A stretch of 64,000 nt of DNA from assembly GCF_902706225.1 (NCBI RefSeq), contig NZ_CACSKB010000017.1:1-64000 (forward strand), read 5' to 3'. Source of the DNA: Microbacterium sp. 18062 (GTDB lineage: Bacteria; Actinomycetota; Actinomycetes; Actinomycetales; Microbacteriaceae). Positions 51,198 through 58,588 of the stretch are shown here, one piece after another; within the stretch, counting starts at the first letter, position 1, and each line of letters starts with the position of its first letter. The notes beneath the pieces were generated by a model. That model saw only the letters and a program-made list of their open reading frames with translations. It was not told the DNA's origin and searched no databases. A program made the position numbers and the translations under genes.

Positions 51198-53171
51198 TCA
51201 GTCCTGCGGGACCCCTTCGGTCGCCAGCCCGTCCGCCGTCGGGATGAAGACACGCATGGTCGCCGGGCCGCGCTCGGCCCAACGGTGGTAGGGGATGAAG
51301 GGCAGTTCGATCCGCCCTTCCGCCGTCGGCCCCGGTCGCGCCCCGAACGGGGGGCGACCGGGCGCGTCCGGACCGGCGGCGACGATCGCGACCTCGACGC
51401 GGGCGCCGTCCACGGCCGGGAGCGGAGCCTGCGTGGTGTCGACACGCACGTGGTCGAGCGTCACGCCGTCGGGCAGGTCGGTCGACTCGAGGCACAGCAC
51501 GAGCGGGCCGCGCTCGATCGCCACGGTGCCACGCACGGCGTCGATGCGGGGGTCCGGCCATGTGAACCGCGGGGCGATGCGCAGATCGAGCTCCACCCGG
51601 TCCCCGGCGGCGAACGTGCGCCGCACGTCGACCCAGCCTGGTGCCGCCGTCCAGACGGCGGCACCAGGCTGGGTCAGTCGCGCATCGGTCGCCCAGTCGG
51701 GAATGCGCAGCCGCACCGTCACGGCGCTCGGCGGCGCCTCGACGATCGTCACGACGACGCGTCCGTCATCCGGATACCGCGTGTCGATCCGCAGGACGAG
51801 ACCGCCCAGCCGCACCTGGCCGGCCGCGTACTGCAGCAGCGTGACGACATCCCCCTCGGTCGCCGCGACGTACGCCGGCAGCGAGGCGAGGGTGCGAGCG
51901 AGGTTCGTCGGGCAGCACGACACGTCGAACCAGGGTGCGCGCACACCTCCCTCGGCACGCATGTTGACGCCCTCGGCGGCCTCCGCAGCCGCGTCGCGCT
52001 GGTGCAGGGGGTTCGCGTAGAAGAACGCCCGTCCGTCCGCGGCCGGCGAGGTCGCGACCACGTTGTAGAGCGTGCGCTCGATGAGATCGACGTACGCGAC
52101 CTCGCCGGTCGCGAGATAGAGGCGCCAGGCCAGCATCACCGAGGCGACGCCCGCGCAGGTCTCGCAGTAGGCGCGGTCGGCGGGAAGCTCGAAGTCGTCG
52201 CCGAACCCCTCGTCCTGATGCCGGGAGCCCATGCCGCCGGTGAGGTACGTGCGGCGTTCCACGGTGCGCGACCACTGGCGGCGGACGGCATCGAGGAGCG
52301 CCTCGTCGCCGGTCTCGATCGCGACGTCCGCGGCTCCGGCTGAGAGATAGAGCGCCCGCACGGCGTGACCGCGCAGGACCTCGGCGCGGCGCACCGGGAC
52401 GTCGTCCTGGAAGTACTCGGCGGACAGCAGCGGCCGGACCGGCAGGGTCCCGTGTCCGCGTCGATCGACGAACAGACGTGCCTGCTCGATGTAACGGGGC
52501 TCGTTCAGGGCGCGACCGAACTCCGCGAGCGCGACCTCTATCTCGGGATGACCGCACAGTCCCTCGTGACCGCCCGGGCCGAACTCCCGCACGACGTGGT
52601 CGGCGGCGCGACGCGCGATCCGCACGAGGTCGTCCTCTCCGTGCGCGCGCACCCGCGCGACCGCCGCCTGCAGGAGGTGGCCCATGTTGTACAGCTCGTG
52701 CCCCATGGCCAGGTCGCTGTAGCGGGGCGGAAGACCGGGGTGCCCGAACGCCGTGCCGAGGTAGCCGTCGTCGTCCTGCGCGGCCCCGACCCGCGCGACG
52801 AGCTGCGCGTAGACCCGCTCGAGCTCCTCGTCGTCCCGGCGGCCGAGCTCCCAGGAGATCGCCTCCAGGAGCTTGTAGACCTCGGAGTCGGAGAACTGCC
52901 AGCCGGCGCGCGCGACGGTCTCCTCGCCGCGGGCGACGCGGTCGAAGTTCGCGAGCCAGCCGAGTCGCTCCATCCACTCCCGGCAGTGCGCGAGGGTCGC
53001 GTCGCCGTTCACGAGCTGCCGGGATCCCCAGAATCCGTCGTCGTCCAGCACGACGTCCGCGACGCCGGCGCTGGAGCGCACCGAGCCGGTCGGCGACACG
53101 GGGACGGCCCGAGGGGCAGGCTTCGCGGCGGATGCGGCGGCATCCCTCGCGACGGAGGGGGTAATCGTCAC
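51198..53171 (-). CDS. GH127 beta-L-arabinofuranosidase
   Basis: A 657-residue GH127 enzyme releasing beta-L-arabinofuranose from arabinooligosaccharides such as those on plant hydroxyproline-rich glycoproteins. The zinc/cysteine active site of the family is complete: E321 (QDEGFGDD), E337 and C339 (CETCA) and the pair C419-C420 (DVSCCPTN), matching HypBA1 residues E322, E338, C340 and C417/C418. No signal peptide, so it works inside the cell on imported sugars. The coding DNA has an exceptional perfect 20-bp inverted repeat at 51631-51674. The gene lies 3 bp after the second permease. Confidence 0.93.
   Translation of the reverse strand: MTITPSVARDAAASAAKPAPRAVPVSPTGSVRSSAGVADVVLDDDGFWGSRQLVNGDATLAHCREWMERLGWLANFDRVARGEETVARAGWQFSDSEVYKLLEAISWELGRRDDEELERVYAQLVARVGAAQDDDGYLGTAFGHPGLPPRYSDLAMGHELYNMGHLLQAAVARVRAHGEDDLVRIARRAADHVVREFGPGGHEGLCGHPEIEVALAEFGRALNEPRYIEQARLFVDRRGHGTLPVRPLLSAEYFQDDVPVRRAEVLRGHAVRALYLSAGAADVAIETGDEALLDAVRRQWSRTVERRTYLTGGMGSRHQDEGFGDDFELPADRAYCETCAGVASVMLAWRLYLATGEVAYVDLIERTLYNVVATSPAADGRAFFYANPLHQRDAAAEAAEGVNMRAEGGVRAPWFDVSCCPTNLARTLASLPAYVAATEGDVVTLLQYAAGQVRLGGLVLRIDTRYPDDGRVVVTIVEAPPSAVTVRLRIPDWATDARLTQPGAAVWTAAPGWVDVRRTFAAGDRVELDLRIAPRFTWPDPRIDAVRGTVAIERGPLVLCLESTDLPDGVTLDHVRVDTTQAPLPAVDGARVEVAIVAAGPDAPGRPPFGARPGPTAEGRIELPFIPYHRWAERGPATMRVFIPTADGLATEGVPQD
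51631..51674. repeat. Perfect 20-bp inverted repeat inside GH127 gene
   Basis: acccagcctggtgccgccgt (51631-51650) and its exact complement (51655-51674) are separated by four bases. It is read in the protein as TQPGAAVWTAAPGWV. The mRNA could form a very stable hairpin within the coding sequence. Confidence 0.9.
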
Positions 53172-53174
53172 GGA

Positions 53175-53993
53175 TCAGTCCTTCACAGCGCCGGCGGTGA
53201 CACCGGCGGCGACGTAGCGCTGCGCCAACACGAGGAGGACGGCAGCGGGGATGGAGGCGACGACCGCGGTGGCCATGATGGCGTTCCACTGGGTCGTGTT
53301 GTTGCCGATGTAGGCGTAGATGCCGAGGGTCACGGGGGTCAGGTCGCTGTTGCGCGCGAGCGTCGAGGCGAACACGAAGTCCGACCAGGCCCACAGGAAC
53401 GCGAACAGCGACACGGTGAGCACGGAGTTGCGGCTCATCGGCAGCACGATGGACACGAACGTGCGCCAGGCGCCGGCACCGTCGATCCGCGCCGCCTGCA
53501 GGAGCTCGCGGGGAAGACCGCTCATGAACGCGGTGAACAGCAGCACGGCGAACGGCACGGCGATCGTCGAATCGGCCAGGATGAGCCCCCAGACGCTGTT
53601 GAGCAGTCCCAGCCGCACGTAGATCGCGTAGAAGCCCATCGCCATGACGACCGCGGGGATCATCTGCGCCACCAGCAGGATGAAGTTGAGGGTGCGCCCG
53701 CCGCGCAGGTTGAGCAGCGCGATCGCGTAGGCGGCGGGCGCCGCGATCAGGACCGTCAGCACGACGCAGCCGAGCCCGATGAGCAGACTCGTGCCCAGGT
53801 TCGGCAGCTGCTGGCGCAGCACCGCCTCGTAGCCTTCGAACGTGGGGTCCCACGGGAAGATGTGCGGCGGGTTCGATCTCAGGTCCTGGGTGCGCGTCAA
53901 CGAGACGTTGACCATCCAGTACACGGGGAAGAGCATGACGGCGGTGAAGACGACCCCGAGGGCGGTCTTCCACCACGAGCGCCGGGCGGTCAT
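53175..53993 (-). CDS. Carbohydrate ABC transporter permease (MalG-like)
   Basis: A 272-residue permease with six spans and the EAA loop ELLQAARIDGAGAWRTFVSIVLP, typical of the CUT1 sugar-transporter family. Its ATG overlaps the stop of the MalF-like gene (53990-53993). Together they import the arabinoside bound by the lipoprotein upstream. No ATPase is encoded here, so it presumably shares a general MsmK/UgpC-type ATPase from elsewhere, as CUT1 systems often do. Confidence 0.95.
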   Translation of the reverse strand: MTARRSWWKTALGVVFTAVMLFPVYWMVNVSLTRTQDLRSNPPHIFPWDPTFEGYEAVLRQQLPNLGTSLLIGLGCVVLTVLIAAPAAYAIALLNLRGGRTLNFILLVAQMIPAVVMAMGFYAIYVRLGLLNSVWGLILADSTIAVPFAVLLFTAFMSGLPRELLQAARIDGAGAWRTFVSIVLPMSRNSVLTVSLFAFLWAWSDFVFASTLARNSDLTPVTLGIYAYIGNNTTQWNAIMATAVVASIPAAVLLVLAQRYVAAGVTAGAVKD

Positions 53994-54961
53994 GAGCTCT
54001 CCTGACGTCGCTGGATGCGCAGATAGAAGAAACCGAAGATCAGCGCGATCACGATGAGGACGTTGCCGACGGCGGCCGCGGGCGACAGATCCGGCTGCCC
54101 GGTGCCGAAGGCCTCCCGGTACGACCAGATCGCGAGCGTCGTGGTCGCGTTCGCCGGGCCGCCGGCGGTCATGATCCAGATGATGTCGACGACCTTGAGG
54201 GTGTAGACGAGGCCGAGCAGCAGGGTGATCGCGGAGACGGGGCGCAGCAGCGGGAAGGTGATGCTCCAGAACTGCCGCCAGGCGCCTGCTCCGTCCAGGG
54301 ACGCGGCCTCGTAGACGTCGGCCGGGATGTTCTGGAGCCCCGCATAGAGGATGACGAGGTTGAACGGTATGCCCAGCCAGATGTTCGCGATGATCACCGA
54401 GACCATAGCGGTGTCGGGGGAGGTGAGCCAGTTGATCTGCCCCACGCCGAAGGCGCCGAGGACCGAGTTGACGATGCCGCTGTCGCTGTTGAGCATCCAG
54501 GCCCAGGTGGACGCGGACACGATGAGCGGCAGCAGCCACGGCACGAGGAAAAGCCCGCGCAGCACGCTCGACAGCGGGAAGTTGGCGCGGAAGAAGACCG
54601 CGAGCGCGAGCCCGAGCGCGTACTGGAAGACGAGCGAGACGACGACGAACAGCGCGGTGTTCCACAGGGCGAGCGGGAACAGCCCGGACCGGAAGATCTC
54701 GACGTAGTTCTCGAAGCCGACGAACTCGGCGTCGCCCTGCACGAACGCACGGATCGTGTAGTCGTGCACGCTCAGGTCGATGCTGCGCACCAGCGGGAAC
54801 GCGTAGAACACGAGCAGGTACGCGATCAGCGGGGCGGCGAACCCGAGCGCGACCCATCGCGAGCCGTGGCGGCGCGACGGGCGACGCCTGCCCGCGTCGG
54901 GCACGGTGACCGCCACGGTGTCGGTCGGCGGCGCCGGCGGGCGGGTGGTCGAGGTGGTCAT
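53990..54961 (-). CDS. Carbohydrate ABC transporter permease (MalF-like)
   Basis: A 323-residue CUT1 permease. A cytosolic Arg-rich N-terminus of about 35 residues is followed by six spans and the EAA loop DVYEAASLDGAGAWRQFWSITFPLL. The FALGLAVFF- and WMLNSDSGIVN-type segments are typical of MalF partners. It is separated from the binding-protein gene by 71 bp holding a strong hairpin. Confidence 0.95.
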   Translation of the reverse strand: MTTSTTRPPAPPTDTVAVTVPDAGRRRPSRRHGSRWVALGFAAPLIAYLLVFYAFPLVRSIDLSVHDYTIRAFVQGDAEFVGFENYVEIFRSGLFPLALWNTALFVVVSLVFQYALGLALAVFFRANFPLSSVLRGLFLVPWLLPLIVSASTWAWMLNSDSGIVNSVLGAFGVGQINWLTSPDTAMVSVIIANIWLGIPFNLVILYAGLQNIPADVYEAASLDGAGAWRQFWSITFPLLRPVSAITLLLGLVYTLKVVDIIWIMTAGGPANATTTLAIWSYREAFGTGQPDLSPAAAVGNVLIVIALIFGFFYLRIQRRQESS

Positions 54962-54978
54962 GATGCTGTCCTCCGGGG

Positions 54979-55012
54979 GCTCGGGGCGGAAGCGGCGGCT
55001 TCCGCCCCGAGC
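54979..55012 (-). terminator. Intra-operon hairpin after the sugar binding-protein gene
   Basis: A perfect 15-bp stem (gctcggggcggaagc / gcttccgccccgagc) with a 4-base loop between the binding-protein stop and the MalF-like start. No U-tract. It would lower expression of the permeases and glycosidases relative to the binding protein. Confidence 0.75.
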
Positions 55013-55032
55013 GGTCGATCAGGCGGGCGCGA

Positions 55033-56277
55033 TCACTCGCCGGTCGCGGCTGCGGCGTCGGCCTGGGCCGCGTCGAGCGCCTCCTGCGGTGTCTGAGCGC
55101 CCGAGAGCGCGCTCTGCACCGCGGTCCACAGCTGCTCGGAGATCACCGGGTAGTCGGTGCCCAGGTTGTCGCTCGTGCGGCCCTTGGCCGCCTGCACCGC
55201 AGAGACCCAGGTTTCGAGATCGGGGTTCTCGGCGAGCAGGGCCTCCTGCCCGGCGGCCGTCGGCGGGATGTAGTACGCGAAGGTGTTCGCGGTCTCCACG
55301 AAGCCCTCGGGCGTCGTCATGCACTCGATGATCCCGCGGGTCACGTCGTAGCGGTCCGTGTCCTGCTGCGCCGGGGCGATGATGAACTCGCCGCCGGTCG
55401 GAGCGGGCGCGGCGCCGCCGTCGCGGGCCGGGAGCTCGATCACCCCGGTCGCGAACGGGGCGTCGGCGGCGCTGTTGACCTGCCAGGTGCCGTTCTCGGC
55501 GAAGGCGAACTCACCGGTGAGGAACTCCTCCCAGACGGTGTTCTGCGAGTTGCCGATGACCGAGTTCGGGGCGTAGCCGACGTCGAGCCAGCCCTTCCAC
55601 AGCTCGAGCGCCTCGACGGCCGCGGGCGAGTTCAGCTCGCTGAGCTCGGCGCCCGCGCCCCAGAACCACGGCAGGAACTGGAACGATCCCTCTTCGGTGT
55701 TGATCCCGGCGAAGGTGATCCCGCGCTTGCCGGTCGACGAGACCGAGGCGAGTGCGGCATCGAGCGTCGCCCAGTCCGTGATCGACTCGGGGTCGACACC
55801 GGCCGCGGCGAGGATGTCGGCGTTGTAGTAGAGCGCGAGCGTGTTGGCGCCGATCGGGATGCCGTAGGTCTCGCCGTCCAGCTGACCGGCGGCGAGCAGG
55901 TTCTCGTCGACCGCCGACACGTCGAGGCCGAGCTCGTCGACGGTCGTCAGCATCCCCGTCTCGGCGAGGGTGGAGACGGCGGGGTTGTCGAGCAGGATGA
56001 CGTCGGGAGACGTGTTCTCCTGCGCGGCGAGCAGCGCCTGGTTTGTCAGCGAGGTCGTGTCGTAGGCCGTGCGCTCGATCGTGACGCCGGCGTCGGTGCC
56101 GCACGCCTGGACGCGCTCGGCCCAGGCCGACCCCTCGGCGTGCTGCGGGTACGGGTCCCACCAGGTGTACGTGTCGGACGCGGTGCTCTCGCCGCCGCCC
56201 GAGCACCCGACCAGGGCGCCCACGGCGGCCGCCGCGGTGATGAGCGCGAAGGGGACGCGCAGGGTCTTGCTGTTCAT
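55033..56277 (-). CDS. Sugar ABC transporter substrate-binding lipoprotein
   Basis: A 414-residue family 1 binding protein. The lipoprotein signal is LITAAAAVGALVGCSGGG (lipobox LVGC), followed by TYTWWDPYPQHAEGSAW and the fold's typical DVILLDNPAVSTLAETG and GETYGIPIGANTLALYYN segments. It would capture an arabinose-containing sugar at the cell surface. The ATG at 56277 has a perfect AGGAGG. It lies 51 bp after lacI, in the same direction, so it is transcribed from the lacI promoter or a secondary one. Confidence 0.95.
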   Translation of the reverse strand: MNSKTLRVPFALITAAAAVGALVGCSGGGESTASDTYTWWDPYPQHAEGSAWAERVQACGTDAGVTIERTAYDTTSLTNQALLAAQENTSPDVILLDNPAVSTLAETGMLTTVDELGLDVSAVDENLLAAGQLDGETYGIPIGANTLALYYNADILAAAGVDPESITDWATLDAALASVSSTGKRGITFAGINTEEGSFQFLPWFWGAGAELSELNSPAAVEALELWKGWLDVGYAPNSVIGNSQNTVWEEFLTGEFAFAENGTWQVNSAADAPFATGVIELPARDGGAAPAPTGGEFIIAPAQQDTDRYDVTRGIIECMTTPEGFVETANTFAYYIPPTAAGQEALLAENPDLETWVSAVQAAKGRTSDNLGTDYPVISEQLWTAVQSALSGAQTPQEALDAAQADAAAATGE

Positions 56278-56328
56278 TCGGTTCCTCCTTGAACGGGATG
56301 GCCAGACGGGCGTGTGGCCGTGGGGTCG

Positions 56329-57351
56329 TCAATGACGTGCGGGCGGGGGCGCGATCGATCCGCGGTCGTCGATCACGGGCGGGATGAGCTCGACGGTGAA
56401 CGGGGCGTCGGCGTCGCCGCCCTCGATCCGCGCGACGAGCTGCTGCACCGCGCGGCGACCGAGCACGTCGGCGGCCGAGTCGACCGAGGAGAACGGGAGG
56501 GAGAAGGTGCGGGCGAAGTCGTCGGAATAGCGCCCGATCACCGAGATGTCGTCGGGGCTGCGCAGGCCTCGCGACTGCAGGACGCTCGGCAGGGCGGCAG
56601 CCGCCGCCTCGTTGTTGAGCAGGAGCCCCGTCGCGGAGGGGTGCGCGTCGAGGAAGGCGTTCAGGTCCGCTCCGATCGCCGGCTGGCTCGATGAGCCGGA
56701 GTAGTTGTGCAGGGTGACGCCGAGCTCGCGCGCTCGCTCCTGCGCCGCGTTCGCGAGGCGCCACACATAGGCGCCGCCGCGCTCCACCACGTGCTGCGGC
56801 TGCGACACCAGCACGACCTCGCGGTGTCCGAGCGCGTGCAGGCGGTCGACCATCAGCTGCCCGGTGGCGACGAAGTCGAGGTCGAACACGTCGACTCCGT
56901 CGGTCTCTCCCGGGAGCCCGATCAGGGCGCCCGGCTGCTTCGCCCGCCGCAACGCTCCGAGGCGACTGTCGTGCTCGGCGACGTTGAGCAGCACGAAGCC
57001 GTCGACCATGCGCGAGTCCGAGATGCGGGTGAGCGCCCCCACCCCGTCCTCCTCCGAGACGAGCAGCGTGTCGTAGCCGAGCTCCCGCGCGCGCTCGGTG
57101 ACACCGAGGATGTACTGGAGCATCGCGGGAGCGAACTCGTCGGGGAGGAACCGCGCCAGCAGGCCGAGGACGCGCGTCTGCGAGGTGGCGAGCGCGCGGG
57201 CGCCGGCGTTCGGCGTGTAGCCGAGGTCGCGGACGGCCTCCTCCACCTTCTTGCGCACCTCGGCGGAGATCGTGCGCTTGCCGGAGAGCGCGTAGGACAC
57301 CGTGCTGCGCGACACGCCCGCCGCCTGAGCGACGTCGCCGATCGTGACCAT
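56329..57351 (-). CDS. LacI-family transcriptional regulator
   Basis: A 340-residue LacI/GalR repressor. The HTH is ATG-proximal (VTIGDVAQAAGVSRSTVSYA) with the hinge helix VRDLGYTPNAGARALA, then a sugar-binding domain (VLGLLARFLPDEF to LIPPVIDDRGS). It is the first gene of the leftward operon that includes the sugar transporter and glycosidases, and a perfect 39-bp palindrome with two GAACCGGTTC sites lies 15 bp upstream. It therefore appears to repress itself and the entire operon until an arabinoside or arabinose inducer binds. Confidence 0.95.
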   Translation of the reverse strand: MVTIGDVAQAAGVSRSTVSYALSGKRTISAEVRKKVEEAVRDLGYTPNAGARALATSQTRVLGLLARFLPDEFAPAMLQYILGVTERARELGYDTLLVSEEDGVGALTRISDSRMVDGFVLLNVAEHDSRLGALRRAKQPGALIGLPGETDGVDVFDLDFVATGQLMVDRLHALGHREVVLVSQPQHVVERGGAYVWRLANAAQERARELGVTLHNYSGSSSQPAIGADLNAFLDAHPSATGLLLNNEAAAAALPSVLQSRGLRSPDDISVIGRYSDDFARTFSLPFSSVDSAADVLGRRAVQQLVARIEGGDADAPFTVELIPPVIDDRGSIAPPPARH

Positions 57352-57365
57352 GTCTGCCCCGTTGC

Positions 57366-57404
57366 TATAGTCGAACCGGTTCGATTCGAACCGGTTCGAC
57401 TATA
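57366..57404. promoter_or_regulatory. LacI operator: perfect 39-bp palindrome
   Basis: Arms tatagtcgaaccggttcga and its complement flank one central T. Each half itself contains the palindrome TCGAACCGGTTCGA, so two adjacent LacI-type sites (AACCGGTT core) lie centre-to-centre about 17 bp apart. The left end of the operon promoter's -10 box (TATAGT on the minus strand, 57399-57404) forms part of the palindrome. Confidence 0.9.
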
Positions 57405-57426
57405 TGGCACATCGGTCCGTTTGCAA
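57399..57426 (-). promoter_or_regulatory. Promoter of the lacI-led operon
   Basis: On the minus strand TTGCAA (57421-57426), a 16-bp spacer and TATAGT (57399-57404). This is the best sigma-70-like promoter in the window. Its -10 box and start site are covered by the LacI operator, which explains repression. Confidence 0.75.
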
Positions 57427-57601
57427 ACCCCGTCCGGCGATCGAGCGCTCGCACTCCGTCGACCGCGGCGTCCGGGCCCCGCGAGGGCGCACACCTCCTG
57501 CGACGCACATGCCGCTCGTTCTCGCCACCCCCGGCCCTCCCGCAGGTCGAGAGGGTAGAACGGTTGGACCAGCCGCCACCGCCCCCGACGAAAGGGCTCC
57601 G

Positions 57602-58588
57602 ATGACGACCTATGGATACCACGCCTCGCACGAGCAGCTCCCGCCCCGCGAACTGCTCTCCGCCGCGAGACTCGCCGAACGGGCGGGCTTCGCCGCCGCC
57701 ATGTGCAGCGACCACCTCACCCCCTGGAGCGAGAGGCAGGCCGAGTCCGGGTTCGCGTGGTCGTGGCTCGGTGCGGCGCTCGAGGCGACCTCGCTCACCT
57801 TCGGCGTCGTGAACGCCCCCGGCCAGCGCTACCACCCGGTGATCATCGCCCAGGCGATCGCCACCCTCGAGCAGATGAACCCCGGCCGCTTCTGGGTCGC
57901 GCTCGGCAGCGGCCAGGCGATCAGCGAGCACGTCACCGGCGACCGCTGGCCGACCAAGCAGACGCGCAACGCCCGTCTCCGCGAGAGCGTCGACGTGATC
58001 CGCGCACTCCTCGCCGGCGAGGAGGTCACGCACGACGGCCTCATCACCGTCGACCGAGCGCGCGTATGGTCGCTGCCCGAGACCCCTCCGCCGCTGTTCG
58101 CCGCCGCCATCACCGAGGCGACCGCATCCTGGGCGGCCGACTGGGCCGACGGCCTGATCACGATCTCGCAGCCGATCGAGGCGCTTCGCCGCGTCATCGG
58201 GGCGTACCGGGATGCGGGCGGCCACGGCGACGTCTACGTACAGGCGCAGGTGAGTCTCGAGGACACCCGCGACGAGGCGCGCGCGGTCGCCCACGACCAG
58301 TGGCGCACCAACGTGTTCCCGTCGCCGCTCAGCTGGGACCTGGACACGGTCGAGCACTTCGACCAGGCGGCGGCGCACGTCACCGCCGAAGCCGTCGCCG
58401 AGTCGGTGCTGTGCACCGGCGATCCCGCCGAGCTGGCCGCGCATCTGAGCGAGCTCGGGCAGGCCGGTGCCGCCCGCGTATACGTGCACGGCGTCGCAAA
58501 GGACCAGCCCCGCTTCATCGAGCGGATGGGCGAGCGCGTGCTGCCCCGCCTCGCGAGAGCGGCGACCACGGGCGGGGGCGCCGCGTGA
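57602..58588 (+). CDS. Luciferase-like flavin oxidoreductase
   Basis: A 328-residue LLM-class oxidoreductase with the TIM-barrel family markers FAAAMCSDHLTPWSERQAES, VNAPGQRYHPVIIAQAIATL and RFWVALGSGQAISEHVTG. It resembles the group I recall as TIGR03885, thought not to use F420 despite being related to F420-dependent glucose-6-P dehydrogenases. The ATG at 57602 follows GAAAGG. Its stop overlaps the GTG of a GH13 gene (GTGA, 58585-58588), so the two are coupled. The substrate is unknown. Confidence 0.88.
   Translation: MTTYGYHASHEQLPPRELLSAARLAERAGFAAAMCSDHLTPWSERQAESGFAWSWLGAALEATSLTFGVVNAPGQRYHPVIIAQAIATLEQMNPGRFWVALGSGQAISEHVTGDRWPTKQTRNARLRESVDVIRALLAGEEVTHDGLITVDRARVWSLPETPPPLFAAAITEATASWAADWADGLITISQPIEALRRVIGAYRDAGGHGDVYVQAQVSLEDTRDEARAVAHDQWRTNVFPSPLSWDLDTVEHFDQAAAHVTAEAVAESVLCTGDPAELAAHLSELGQAGAARVYVHGVAKDQPRFIERMGERVLPRLARAATTGGGAA

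Noticed and set aside
46270..51291. Very long rightward open frame opposite the secreted glycosidase
   Set aside because: Composition is typical antisense shadow (Arg/Gly/Asp-rich) and it has no ribosome site or recognisable domain; the minus-strand protein has a signal peptide, active site and sorting signal.
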